DNA of 64,000 nucleotides, taken from NCBI RefSeq assembly GCF_036226765.1, contig NZ_CP109017.1, forward strand, positions 124,001-188,000, written 5' to 3'. Source of the DNA: Streptomyces sp. NBC_00670. GTDB lineage: Bacteria > Actinomycetota > Actinomycetes > Streptomycetales > Streptomycetaceae. Each line of letters begins with the position of its first letter. Position 1 is the first letter of the stretch. Made by a program: the position numbers and the translations under genes. The notes under the pieces are model-generated. The model made no database searches, was not told where the DNA came from, and worked only from the letters and a program-made list of their open reading frames with translations. This document shows, one piece after another, positions 8,302 through 16,413 of this stretch.

Positions 8302-9173
8302 TGCGTGTCGCACCGCCATCCGGCAGCCGTGTCGCAGAGGTGATCGACGCGCATGTGCACGTCTGGGACCCCCGTCGGCTGCGGTACGACTGGCTCGCCG
8401 GTACGGCGCTGGACCGGCCGAGGCTGCCGGGTGACATCGACGACGCCGACGGCGCGGTGACGCGGTGGGTGTTCGTCGAGGCCGACGTCGCCCCGGAGGC
8501 GGCCCCCGACGAGGCCCGCTGGGTCGCGGGCCTTGACTGGCCCGGGCTGGCGGCGATGGTCGTGGCGGCCGACCTGGAGGCGCCCGACGCGGGCGAACGG
8601 ATCGAGCGGGCGGCCGCGTTGCCGCTCGTGCGCGGCGTCCGCCAACTGCTCCAGGACCTGCCGGGCGAGCGGCTCGTGGCGCCCGCGCTGCGCGCGGGGC
8701 TCGCCGAGGTGGTTCGCGCCGGTCTCGTCTTCGACGCGTGCGTGCGCTGGACCCAGCTGGACGACCTCGGCCGTCTGCTGGCCGGCTCCGGTGACGGGAC
8801 CACCGTCCTCGACCATCTCGGCAAGCCGCCGGTGGACGAGGGCCTGCGCTCGGACGCCGGGCGGGCCTGGCTGGCGTCGCTGCGAAGGCTGGCCCGTCAT
8901 GAGCGGCTGACGGTGAAGCTCTCCGGGCTGCCCGCCGAGGCCCGCGACGCGGAGACGCTGCGACGGCACGGCCCGGACCTGCTCCGCGCGGCCCTCGACC
9001 TGTTCGGCCCGGAGCGCTGTCTGCTGGGCGGTGACTGGCCGGTGAGCACCGGGGCCGACGGCGGGACGACGACGGCCGAGTGGTTCGGCCTGGTGCGGGA
9101 CGTCGTCGGCCGCGCGGACTGGCCCCAGGTCGCCGCGGGCACCGCGCGCCGGGTCTACGGGATCGCCGGCTGA
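8301..9173 (+). CDS. Amidohydrolase 2 family, probable L-fucono-1,5-lactonase
   Basis: A 290-residue TIM-barrel hydrolase of the amidohydrolase-2 group. The metal motif IDAHVHVWDP is at residues 15-24; later conserved blocks are LDHLGKPP and LLGGDWPVS. Members of this branch hydrolyse sugar lactones such as fucono- and rhamnono-lactone. Position between the GntR regulator and fuconate dehydratase supports opening of L-fucono-1,5-lactone to L-fuconate. The start overlaps the regulator stop by one base, so translation is coupled. Confidence 0.8.
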   Translation: MRVAPPSGSRVAEVIDAHVHVWDPRRLRYDWLAGTALDRPRLPGDIDDADGAVTRWVFVEADVAPEAAPDEARWVAGLDWPGLAAMVVAADLEAPDAGERIERAAALPLVRGVRQLLQDLPGERLVAPALRAGLAEVVRAGLVFDACVRWTQLDDLGRLLAGSGDGTTVLDHLGKPPVDEGLRSDAGRAWLASLRRLARHERLTVKLSGLPAEARDAETLRRHGPDLLRAALDLFGPERCLLGGDWPVSTGADGGTTTAEWFGLVRDVVGRADWPQVAAGTARRVYGIAG

Positions 9174-9183
9174 GGGAGGCGCG

Positions 9184-10122
9184 TCAGGGGATCAGCCGTT
9201 CTTCGCGCAGCGTCTCCCACAGTCCGTCGGGGATCTGGGTCCTCATGTGCCGGAGGTTGGCGCGCATCTCGGCCGGGCTCGCCGTGCCGACGACCACCTG
9301 GTCCACCGCCGGGTGGCGCAGCGGGTACTGGAGGGCGGCGGCGGGCAGCGGGACGCCGAAGCGGGCGCAGGTCTCGCGCAACCGTACGGTGCGTGCGGCG
9401 AGTTCGGGCGGTACGGGGCCGTAGTCGTAGTGGGCCGTGGCGGGGTCGTCGGCGGCGAGGAGCCCCGAGTTGAACACCGCGACCGCGAGGACCCGTACCC
9501 CGCGCTCCTGGCACAGGGGCAGGAGTTGGGCGGCGGCGGGCTGTTCGAGCAGGGTGTACCGCCCGGCGATCATGACGACGTCGAGGTCGCCCTCGCGGAC
9601 CGCACGGACTGCCGCCGCCACGCTGTTGACGCCGATCCCGATCTCGTCGACCAGTCCGGCCTCCCGCAGATGTACGAGTGCAGGCAACCCCTGCCGCAGT
9701 CCCTCGTCGAGACCGTAGACGTCGGGGTCGTGGAGGAAGAGGGTGTCGACGCGGTCGAGGCCGAGTCGTTCGAGTGAGTCGTCGAGGCTGCGCCGAATGC
9801 CGTCCGGGCCGGGGTCCCAGTGCCGTACGTGGTCGTCGGGCACGAGGAACCCGCTCGCCTCGTCGGTGCCGTGCCGGCGGCCGGTGTTCGGCACGATGAG
9901 GCGGCCGGCCTTGGTCGACAGGCGGTAGCTGTCACGGGGCTGTTCGCGCAGGAACGCGCCGAGGCGGCGCTCGCCGAGGCCCAGTCCGTAGTGGGGCGCG
10001 GTGTCGAAGTCGCGGATGCCGCCCGCCCAGGCCTCCTCCAGTACGGCGTGGGCGTCCTCGTCGGAGACCTCGCGGTAGAGGTTGCCGAGGGGTGCGCCTC
10101 CGAAGCCGAGCCGGCCGGTCAT
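9184..10122 (-). CDS. Aldo/keto reductase, probable L-fucose (D-threo-aldose) 1-dehydrogenase
   Basis: A 312-residue AKR with the family N-terminus [20 protein letters not shown], the catalytic region [17 protein letters not shown] (Tyr near residue 44) and the Lys of LSTKAGRL. It groups by appearance with D-threo-aldose 1-dehydrogenases and pyridoxal 4-dehydrogenases, which oxidise L-fucose at C1 to the lactone with NAD(P). Its ATG overlaps the TGA of the dehydratase gene (ATGA), giving a two-gene operon. Chemistry and context fit the first step of fucose oxidation. A general AKR on another aldose is the alternative. Confidence 0.82.
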   Translation of the reverse strand: MTGRLGFGGAPLGNLYREVSDEDAHAVLEEAWAGGIRDFDTAPHYGLGLGERRLGAFLREQPRDSYRLSTKAGRLIVPNTGRRHGTDEASGFLVPDDHVRHWDPGPDGIRRSLDDSLERLGLDRVDTLFLHDPDVYGLDEGLRQGLPALVHLREAGLVDEIGIGVNSVAAAVRAVREGDLDVVMIAGRYTLLEQPAAAQLLPLCQERGVRVLAVAVFNSGLLAADDPATAHYDYGPVPPELAARTVRLRETCARFGVPLPAAALQYPLRHPAVDQVVVGTASPAEMRANLRHMRTQIPDGLWETLREERLIP

Positions 10123-11417
10123 GCGGCGGCTTCCGTTCCGGTGGGCCGGCGGTGTGCGGCGAGCGAGGCCGCGCGCATCTCGGTTCCGGCGCCCGGGGCG
10201 GTGGGGGCGCGGTAGCGGCCGTCGCGGATCACCGTGGGGGTGACGAAGTGTTCGTGGAGGTGGTCGACGTATTCGATCATGCGTCCTTCCCTGGTGCCGG
10301 AGACGGCGACGAAGTCGAACATCGACAGGTGCTGGACGGCCTCGCACAGGCCCACGCCCCCGGCGTGCGGGCAGACGGGGATGCCGAACTTCGCGGCGAG
10401 CAGCAGATGGGCGATGTTCTCGTTGACGCCGCCGACGCGGGCCGCGTCGATCTGGAGGATCTGCACGGCTCCGGCCTGGAGGAACTGCTTGACCATGACG
10501 CGGTTGTGCACGTGTTCGCCGGTGGCCACCGGAACGGGGGCGATGGCGCGGGCGATGGCGGCGTGGCCCAGGATGTCGTCGGGGCTGGTGGGTTCCTCCA
10601 CCCAGGCCGGGTCGTAGGGCGCGAGGGCGCGGATCCACTCGACGGCGGCGGCCACGTCCCAGCGCTGGTTGGCGTCGACCGCGATGGGGTAGCCGGTGCC
10701 GCAGATCTCGCGGGCGAGCCGCAGACGTCGGATGTCGTCGTCGAGGTTGGCGCCGACCTTGAGTTTGATCTGCGGGAATCCGGCGTCGAGGGCCTCGCGG
10801 CACAGGCGGGCGAGTTGTGCGTCGGAGTAGCCGAGCCAGCCGGGGCTGGTCGTGTAGGCGGGGTATCCGTCGGCCAGGAGGGCCTGTTCGCGTGCGGCCC
10901 GGCCGGGTTCGGCGCGGCGCAGCAGGGCGAGGGCCTCGTCGCGGGTGAGGGCGTCGGTGAGGTAGCGGTAGTCGACGAGGTCGGCGATCTGTTCGGGAGA
11001 CATCCGGGCCAGCAGTTGCCAGAGCGGCAGTCCCGCCCGCTTGGCCCTGAGGTCCCACAGGGCGTTGAGGACCGCGCCGACGGCCATGTGCATGATGCCC
11101 TTCTCGGGTCCCAGCCAGCGCAGTTGGGAGTCGTGGGCCAGGATCCGCCATGCCTCGCCCATGTCGTCGAGGAGCGGTTCCACCGCGCGTCCGACGAGGT
11201 GGCCCTCCAGCATCTGGATGGCGGCCACCTGGACGTCGTTGCCGCGGCCGATGGTGAAGGCGAAGGCGTGTCCTTCGTGGCCGTCGGGCGCGTCGGTGCG
11301 GAGGACGACGTAGGCGGCCGAGTAGTCGGGGTCCGGGTTCATGGCGTCGGAGCCGTCGAGCGACGCGGAGGTCGGGAAGCGGACGTCCGCCGTGGAGACG
11401 GAGGTGATCGTGGTCAT
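10119..11417 (-). CDS. L-fuconate dehydratase (enolase superfamily)
   Basis: A 432-residue mandelate-racemase-subgroup enolase. All expected catalytic residues are present: KLK with Lys218/Lys220, metal ligands Asp248 (VDANQRW), Glu274 ([10 protein letters not shown]) and Glu301 (TGEHVHNR), and His351 ([11 protein letters not shown]). As I recall, this numbering coincides with the characterised Xanthomonas L-fuconate dehydratase. It removes water from L-fuconate to give 2-keto-3-deoxy-L-fuconate. The ATG at 11417 follows a GGGAGG site. It is divergent from the FAH-family hydrolase gene across a 136-base promoter region holding repeats. Confidence 0.92.
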   Translation of the reverse strand: MTTITSVSTADVRFPTSASLDGSDAMNPDPDYSAAYVVLRTDAPDGHEGHAFAFTIGRGNDVQVAAIQMLEGHLVGRAVEPLLDDMGEAWRILAHDSQLRWLGPEKGIMHMAVGAVLNALWDLRAKRAGLPLWQLLARMSPEQIADLVDYRYLTDALTRDEALALLRRAEPGRAAREQALLADGYPAYTTSPGWLGYSDAQLARLCREALDAGFPQIKLKVGANLDDDIRRLRLAREICGTGYPIAVDANQRWDVAAAVEWIRALAPYDPAWVEEPTSPDDILGHAAIARAIAPVPVATGEHVHNRVMVKQFLQAGAVQILQIDAARVGGVNENIAHLLLAAKFGIPVCPHAGGVGLCEAVQHLSMFDFVAVSGTREGRMIEYVDHLHEHFVTPTVIRDGRYRAPTAPGAGTEMRAASLAAHRRPTGTEAAA

Positions 11418-11434
11418 GGGCCCTCCCGGAACGC

Positions 11435-11449
11435 ATCCAAACATCGGAT
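11435..11449. promoter_or_regulatory. Putative GntR/FadR-type operator (ATCC-N7-GGAT)
   Basis: ATCCAAACATCGGAT is a short inverted repeat 18 bases upstream of the fuconate dehydratase start codon, in the divergent promoter region. Its size suits a FadR-subfamily dimer, and the only such regulator nearby is the GntR gene at 7621. Confidence 0.45.
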
Positions 11450-11514
11450 CATTCCTGGGGTCAACTGGTAGGGTGCCGTCGGCTCACGTGTCGCAGGGGC
11501 CGGGAGTTCCGATG

Positions 11515-11536
11515 TCCGGAATCCGTCCGGAATCCG
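11515..11536 (+). repeat. Perfect tandem 11-bp repeat TCCGGAATCCG x2
   Basis: TCCGGAATCCG occurs at 11515-11525 and again directly at 11526-11536, ending 17 bases before the start codon of the FAH-family hydrolase. One helical turn between copies suggests two same-face protein contacts. It shares the ATCC element with the putative operator on the other side of the region. Confidence 0.6.
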
Positions 11537-11553
11537 ATTGCGGAAGGGGTCTG

Positions 11554-12390
11554 ATGAAGTTCGCACGGATCGGGGAGGCCGGCCGGGAGATTCCGGTCGT
11601 CGTCGCCGAGGACCACTACCTCGACCTGTCGGCCCTCACGGACGACATCGACGGAGCCTTCCTGTCGCGGTCCCTGGAGAGTGCCGCCGCCGCGGTGCGC
11701 GCCGGTGACCTGCCGCGGATCGAGCGCGCGGGACAGCGGATCGGCGCGCCGGTCGCCCGGCCGTCCGCGGTCGTCTGCGTGGGGATGAACTACGCCGCCC
11801 ACGCCGCCGAGTCCGGGGCCGAACCGCCGAAGGATCTGGTGGTGTTCCTCAAGACTCCGAACACCGTGGCCGGTCCCGACGACGACCTCGCCATCCCGCC
11901 GGGCAGTGTGAAGACCGACTGGGAGGTGGAGCTCGGCGTGGTGATCGGCCGCCGGGCGAGCTACCTCGGCTCGCCGGCCGAGGCGCTCGCACACGTCGCC
12001 GGGTACACACTGGCCAACGATGTCTCCGAGCGCGAGTGGCAGATCGAGCGGTCCGGGGGCCAGTGGGGCAAGGGCAAGTCGTTCCCGGGCTTCTCCCCCG
12101 TCGGCCCCTGGCTGGTCACCGCCGACGAGATCGACCCGGGCGCGCTGCGGCTGCGCAGCTGGGTGAACGGCGAGCCGCGCCAGGACTCCAGCACCTCCGA
12201 CATGATCTTCGACGTCGGCCAGATCGTGTGGCGGCTGAGCCAGTTCCTGGTCCTGGAGCCGGGCGATCTGGTCCTGACCGGTACGCCCGAGGGCGTCGCC
12301 CTGTCCGGCCGCTTCCCCTATCTGCGCCCCGGTGACGTCGTCGAACTCGAGATCGACGGACTCGGCCGGCAGCGGCAGGTGACCCGGTGA
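11554..12390 (+). CDS. Fumarylacetoacetate hydrolase family, probable 2,4-diketo-3-deoxy-L-fuconate hydrolase
   Basis: A 278-residue FAH-fold protein. Family blocks are VCVGMNYAAHAAESGAEPPK, the metal-binding EVELGVVIG, the NDVSERE segment and GDLVLTGTPEGV near the C-terminus. This subgroup splits 2,4-diketo-3-deoxy-L-fuconate or -rhamnonate into pyruvate and L-lactate. It begins at ATG 11554 after GGAAGGGG and leads a rightward operon with the SDR (4-base GTGA overlap) and the fucosidase. It is the terminal step of the pathway proposed here. Confidence 0.88.
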   Translation: MKFARIGEAGREIPVVVAEDHYLDLSALTDDIDGAFLSRSLESAAAAVRAGDLPRIERAGQRIGAPVARPSAVVCVGMNYAAHAAESGAEPPKDLVVFLKTPNTVAGPDDDLAIPPGSVKTDWEVELGVVIGRRASYLGSPAEALAHVAGYTLANDVSEREWQIERSGGQWGKGKSFPGFSPVGPWLVTADEIDPGALRLRSWVNGEPRQDSSTSDMIFDVGQIVWRLSQFLVLEPGDLVLTGTPEGVALSGRFPYLRPGDVVELEIDGLGRQRQVTR

Positions 12391-13127
12391 CCGGCTTCGG
12401 ACACGTCAGGGCCCTGGTCACCGGCGGCGCGTCGGGAATCGGCGCGGCGATCGTCGCCAGGCTGCGCGAGGAGGGTGCGCGGGTCGCCGTACTGGACCTG
12501 AACCCGCTCGCGGGCGACCCCGACGCCCACCGGGTGGACGTCGGCAGGGACGAGGAGGTGCGGGCGGCGGTGGCACGTGTCGCCGAGGCGTTCGGCGGGT
12601 TGGACGTCGTCGTCAACAACGCGGGGATCGGCGCCCGGGGCACGGTGGCCGACAACTCCGACGACGAGTGGCACCACGTCCTGGACGTCAACGTGCTCGG
12701 GGCCGTCCGGGTCAGCCGGGCGGCGCTGCCGTGGCTGCGCCGGTCGCCCTGCGCCGCGATCGTCAACATGTGCTCCATAGCCGCGAGCGCGGGGCTGCCG
12801 GAGCGCGCGCTGTACGGGGCGAGCAAGGGGGCGCTGCACTCGCTGACGCTCCAGATGGCGGCGGACCACGTGGGCGAGGGGATCAGGGTGAACGCGGTCA
12901 GCCCCGGCACCGCGGCGACCCCCTGGGTGACCCGGCTGCTGGACTCCGCCGCGGACCCGGTGGCCGAGCGCGCGGCCCTGGACGCCCGGCAGCCGCACGG
13001 GCGTCTGGTGGAGGCCGCGGAGGTCGCCGACGCGGTCGCCTATCTGGCCAGTCCCCGCGCGGGCTCGACGACGGGCACGGTCGTCGAGGTCGACGGCGGG
13101 ATGTCGGGGCTCAGGCCGCGCCGCTGA
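12387..13127 (+). CDS. SDR, probable 2-keto-3-deoxy-L-fuconate dehydrogenase
   Basis: A 246-residue classical SDR: TGGASGIG at residues 12-19, NNAG at 77-80 and YGASK at 143-147, with the C-terminal VDGGMS typical of the family. By context it should oxidise C4 of 2-keto-3-deoxy-L-fuconate with NAD, preparing the diketo acid for the preceding hydrolase. It could instead be an L-fucose 1-dehydrogenase of SDR type; the AKR would then be redundant. The GTG start overlaps the upstream stop (GTGA). Confidence 0.82.
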   Translation: MTGFGHVRALVTGGASGIGAAIVARLREEGARVAVLDLNPLAGDPDAHRVDVGRDEEVRAAVARVAEAFGGLDVVVNNAGIGARGTVADNSDDEWHHVLDVNVLGAVRVSRAALPWLRRSPCAAIVNMCSIAASAGLPERALYGASKGALHSLTLQMAADHVGEGIRVNAVSPGTAATPWVTRLLDSAADPVAERAALDARQPHGRLVEAAEVADAVAYLASPRAGSTTGTVVEVDGGMSGLRPRR

Positions 13128-13168
13128 CCCCGCTTCGCCCGGTACGTGTCACGGAAGGGATCCCCGCC

Positions 13169-14497
13169 ATGGCCATGTCCGAACGCCCACCGCTCTATCG
13201 GCAGTTCGCCCGGGAGACCCCGGCCTGGTTCCGGGACGCCAAGCTCGGCGTCTTCGTCCACTGGGGTCCGTACTCCGTGCCGGCCTGGGCCGAGCCCTTC
13301 GGGGTGTTCGGCAGCGTCGAGGACGAGGAGGAGTGGTTCCGGCGCAACCCTTACGCCGAGTGGTACGCCAACACCATCCGCATCGACGGCAGTCCGGCCC
13401 GCCGGCACCACCAGGAGACCTACGGCGGGGCCGACTACGACACGTTCCTCGACGCCTGGCGGGCGGAGGCGTTCGACGCCGACGCCGTCATGGACCTCGT
13501 CGCCGCCACCGGTGCCCGCTACTTCGTGCCCACCACCAAGCACCACGACGGTGTCACCCTCTGGGACGCCCCCGGGACCGGCGACCGCAACACCGTCCGC
13601 CGGGGCCCCGGGCGCGATCTGGTCGGCGAGTTCCGCGAGGCCGCCGCGCGCCGGGGCATCCGCTTCGGCGTGTACTACTCCGGCGGCCTCGACTGGCACT
13701 TCGCCCCGGCCCCGCCCCTCGTCCGTCACATCGACGACTCCGTGCGCCCCCAGGACCGGGCCTACGCCGACTACGCCTTCGACCACGTCGCCGACCTCAT
13801 CGAGAGGTACCGGCCGGACCTGCTGTGGGGCGACATCGAGTACCCCGACGCGGGCAAGGCAGAGGGCGGCAAGAGCCTCGTCGAACTCTTCCGCCGCTTC
13901 TACGCCACCCGCCCGGACGGGGTGGTCAACGACCGCTGGGGGGAGACGCATTGGGACTTCCGCACCAGCGAGTACGCGCACGACCGTGCGAGCGAGGGCG
14001 ACGGCGCCTGGGAGAACTGCCGGGGCGTCGGCTTCTCCTTCGGCCACAACCGACTGGAGGACGAGTCCCACTCACTGAGCGGCCCCGAGGCGATCCGCCA
14101 CTTCCTGGACGTCGTCTCACGCGGCGGCAACCTGCTGCTCAACATCGGCCTCACCGCCTCCGGCGAGGTCCCCCCGGTCCAGCGCAGCACCCTTGAGGCA
14201 CTCGGCGTCTGGAACCGCGTCCACGCCGACGCGGTCTTCGCCTCCCGCCCCCTCGGCACGGCCGTGGCCCGCCCCCACGACGAGCCCTGGGTCCGCTGGA
14301 CCCGCACGGAAACCCACGCCCACGCCTTCCTCGACGCCCCGACAGGCACCCGCGTCCCCCTCGACGCGAACGGTGACGCCCTGGACCTCTCCGCCGCCAC
14401 GGGTGCGCGCACCGAGGTCATCGACGGCACGCTCGTTGTGACGCCCGGGGAGCGGGCCCCGGTCGGGCCGGTGCGGGTCGACGTGCCGCTGCGCTGA
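13169..14497 (+). CDS. Alpha-L-fucosidase, GH29
   Basis: A 442-residue retaining fucosidase. The GH29 opening FGVFVHWGPYSVPAWAE-type block is at residues 26-42, the substrate-pocket TTKHHDG at 122-128 and the nucleophile motif PDLLWGDIEYPD has the expected Asp at 222. C-terminal residues 330-442 form the small beta-domain. No signal peptide is visible, so it should act inside the cell on imported fucosides, giving L-fucose to the adjacent pathway. It lies 41 bases after the SDR and is probably co-transcribed. No fucoside transporter is in the window next to it. Confidence 0.9.
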   Translation: MAMSERPPLYRQFARETPAWFRDAKLGVFVHWGPYSVPAWAEPFGVFGSVEDEEEWFRRNPYAEWYANTIRIDGSPARRHHQETYGGADYDTFLDAWRAEAFDADAVMDLVAATGARYFVPTTKHHDGVTLWDAPGTGDRNTVRRGPGRDLVGEFREAAARRGIRFGVYYSGGLDWHFAPAPPLVRHIDDSVRPQDRAYADYAFDHVADLIERYRPDLLWGDIEYPDAGKAEGGKSLVELFRRFYATRPDGVVNDRWGETHWDFRTSEYAHDRASEGDGAWENCRGVGFSFGHNRLEDESHSLSGPEAIRHFLDVVSRGGNLLLNIGLTASGEVPPVQRSTLEALGVWNRVHADAVFASRPLGTAVARPHDEPWVRWTRTETHAHAFLDAPTGTRVPLDANGDALDLSAATGARTEVIDGTLVVTPGERAPVGPVRVDVPLR

Positions 14498-14509
14498 CGG
14501 CCGGGCGGA

Positions 14510-15016
14510 TGGACGGGCGTCACGCCGGGGGTGGCGGAGTGGCCGAGGCCGCCGGGGCGCGCGAAGGGGGTCAGCGCGGTGGCGACGAGGAGGTAGGCGC
14601 CCGACGCGGATACCAGCGGCCAGGCCGCCTGCTCCGGGAGCCGGCCGTCGACGTGTTCCGCATCACGGCGAAGAAGTGCTCGTCCCACCCGGCCTCGGAA
14701 CCGGCCTCGACGAGCTGGATGACACCCTCGCCCAGCACGATGATGGCGAACAGGCCGAGCCGTTCGGCCAGATGCTCGGTGTCGGTGCGGGCGACGGTCA
14801 CCGTGCCCTCCCCTGCCGGGTACCGGCCGGCCTCGACGAGCAGGGCCTGCCGCAGGCTCAAGCGCTCGCGCTGGTACTGAAGGCACTGCCGCCGAGGAAG
14901 CGCGTGGCGGTGTAGGCGATGGCGAACGCCGTGCCCTTCTGCCCCTCCTGGACGCCGTGCACGGCCGCCGCCATCACCGTCAGGCCGAACATGCCCGCGA
15001 GGAGCCTGCGGACGTG
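14510..15016 (-). pseudogene. Decayed low temperature requirement protein A (ltrA) gene
   Basis: Three pieces of an LtrA-type membrane protein are readable on the minus strand in different frames. One near 15016-14880 has RRLLAGMFGLTVMAAAV and AFAIAYTATRF. One at about 14861-14690 has HLAERLGLFAIIVLGEGV, the best family signature. One near 14620-14520 has VSASGAYLLVATALTPFA. The frames are broken between pieces and internal helices of the roughly 380-residue family are missing, so this is a frameshifted and deleted remnant. It fills most of the gap between the fucosidase and the VOC gene. Confidence 0.7.
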
Positions 15017-15036
15017 GGTGTTCTCCCCGGCGACGT

Positions 15037-15059
15037 CACGACGTCCAGGCGACGTCGTG
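15037..15059. other. 9-bp hairpin in the ltrA remnant upstream region
   Basis: CACGACGTC at 15037-15045 pairs perfectly with GACGTCGTG at 15051-15059 around the loop CAGGC. It sits just beyond the readable 5' end of the ltrA remnant. It may be structured junk, or a transcription barrier for the decayed gene. Confidence 0.35.
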
Positions 15060-15160
15060 CCATCCGGGTTCGCCGTGCAGCAGGTGCGCCGTGCGCGGGA
15101 ACGTTCGTCAATGCCTGAGCCACGGCGGCAGACTACTGGCAGCCCCCCACGGTAATCACG

Positions 15161-15200
15161 GGCCGTGTCCTCGCCCGGAGTGTCCGGCGAGGGCACGGCC
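15161..15200. terminator. Long hairpin just upstream of the VOC gene
   Basis: Bases 15161-15179 (GGCCGTGTCCTCGCCCGGA) pair almost completely with 15183-15200 around a 3-base loop. It ends 12 bases before the first possible start of the VOC gene, so it may act as a terminator for leftward or rightward read-through. It could also be a 5'-leader attenuator or translation barrier for the VOC gene. Confidence 0.45.
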
Positions 15201-15211
15201 CGGTCACTAGC

Positions 15212-15658
15212 ATGCGGTCCATGGGCATCAGACTCGAGAACGTCGGTATCGCCGTCCGTGACCTCGAAGCGGCGATCTCCTTCTTCACAGACCTCGGTCT
15301 GACCGTCCTCGGCCGGGACACGGTCAGTGGGGAGTGGACCGACACCGCCGTCGGCCTCGACGGCAACCATGCCAGGATCGCGATGCTCCAGACCCCGGAC
15401 GGTCACGGTCGCCTCGAACTCTTCGAGTACCTCCATCCCGAGGCGATCGAGTCGGAGCCCACACGTCCCAACGAGATCGGCATGCACCGTGTCGCCTTCT
15501 CCGTCGACGACATCGACGCGGCCCTCGAGACGGCCGCGAGGCACGGCTGCCATCCGCTCCGCGGCGTGGCGACCTACGAGGACATCTACAAGCTCACCTA
15601 CGTCCGCGGCCCCAGCGGCATCATCGTGATGCTCGCCGAGGAGCTGAGGAAGGGCTGA
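15212..15658 (+). CDS. VOC / glyoxalase family protein
   Basis: About 148 residues with the paired beta-alpha-beta-beta-beta modules of the vicinal-oxygen-chelate fold: VGIAVRDLEAAISFFTDLGL at the start, LELFEY in the middle, GMHRVAFSVDDIDAAL opening the second module and VRGPSGIIVMLAE at the end. This looks like the lactoylglutathione lyase / methylmalonyl-CoA epimerase-like group; actual chemistry unknown. ATG 15212 and ATG 15221 are both possible and neither has a clear ribosome site. A strong hairpin lies immediately upstream. Confidence 0.8.
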   Translation: MRSMGIRLENVGIAVRDLEAAISFFTDLGLTVLGRDTVSGEWTDTAVGLDGNHARIAMLQTPDGHGRLELFEYLHPEAIESEPTRPNEIGMHRVAFSVDDIDAALETAARHGCHPLRGVATYEDIYKLTYVRGPSGIIVMLAEELRKG

Positions 15659-15668
15659 GGCAGGAGCA

Positions 15669-16355
15669 TCACAGATGGCGCAGGCCTCCGACGAGGACGT
15701 GGAGGCCGAAGGCGAAGTGGGTGTCGAAGTCCGGGCTGGTCAGGGCGGGGAGTGCGGCCGTGAGGTGGGGGTGCGCTCCGGGTGTCGTGGCGTCACGTAG
15801 GCGTCCGACCGCTCCGGTGTCCTCGGGGGCGTCGGAGAGCGCGGCCTGTTCCTCCAGGGTGTGGCCGAGGACGTAGTTGACGAGGGTCAGGAAGGCGCGG
15901 GCCGCGTCCTCGTCGCGGAAGCCGGCCTCGCGCAGCGCGCCGAGGGCGGTTTCGGCGAAGGCCAGGGTGTGGGGGCCGGTGGTGTGGGTGCCGCCGAAGA
16001 CCCGGGCGCCGTCTCGGCGGGCGAGCAGGGCGCGGCGCATGGTGTGGGCCAGCGCGGTCAGCCGGGCGGCCCAGTCGGCGGCCCCGTCGGCGGCCCCGTC
16101 GGCGGCCCCGTCCGGTTCCGGCAGTGGTTCGGCCAGTGGTCGCAGCATGCGCTCGGCCATGGCCGTCAGCAGGTCCTGCTTGGTCGTGAAGTGCCGGTAG
16201 AGCGCGCCCGCCTGGACGCCCAGCCGGTCGGCCAGGCGGCGCATCGTCAGCGCCTCGAGTCCGACCTCGTCGAGCAGTTCCAGCGCGGTGGCGACGGTCG
16301 AGGCCCGGTCGAGCCGTGCGGGCCGGCCCCGGCCCGCGGTTGACATCGAAGACAT
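15669..16355 (-). CDS. TetR family regulator (TetR_C_1 type)
   Basis: About 228 residues: winged TetR DNA-binding domain at residues 18-65 (LTMRRLADRLGVQAGALYRHF) and a C-terminal domain like that of tetracycline repressor TetR. An alanine-rich in-frame repeat (GAAD x3) coded by a 12-base tandem repeat at 16074-16109 lies in the linker. Starts at 16364, 16355 and 16346 are all possible. It is divergent from a flavin monooxygenase gene across stacked palindromes, the classical layout of a drug-inducible resistance/modification pair. The monooxygenase substrate is probably its ligand. Confidence 0.87.
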   Translation of the reverse strand: MSSMSTAGRGRPARLDRASTVATALELLDEVGLEALTMRRLADRLGVQAGALYRHFTTKQDLLTAMAERMLRPLAEPLPEPDGAADGAADGAADWAARLTALAHTMRRALLARRDGARVFGGTHTTGPHTLAFAETALGALREAGFRDEDAARAFLTLVNYVLGHTLEEQAALSDAPEDTGAVGRLRDATTPGAHPHLTAALPALTSPDFDTHFAFGLHVLVGGLRHL

Positions 16356-16360
16356 GACCC

Positions 16361-16398
16361 TCACTATAGTGAACGCCGTTCACGTGAACAACGTTCAC
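16361..16398. promoter_or_regulatory. Triple TetR operator: two abutting 15-bp palindromes plus a 12-bp palindrome
   Basis: GTGAACGCCGTTCAC at 16369-16383 and GTGAACAACGTTCAC at 16384-16398 are consecutive 6-3-6 inverted repeats with identical arms. TCACTATAGTGA at 16361-16372 is a further perfect palindrome overlapping the first. They fill the gap between the TetR and monooxygenase starts, so the repressor probably blocks both promoters. Confidence 0.75.
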
Positions 16399-16413
16399 TA
16401 AAGGAGACATGCC

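Noticed and set aside
14523..14880. An intact small gene in the fucosidase-VOC gap
   Set aside because: The coding signal changes frame twice and matches only pieces of LtrA, so a pseudogene is more likely.
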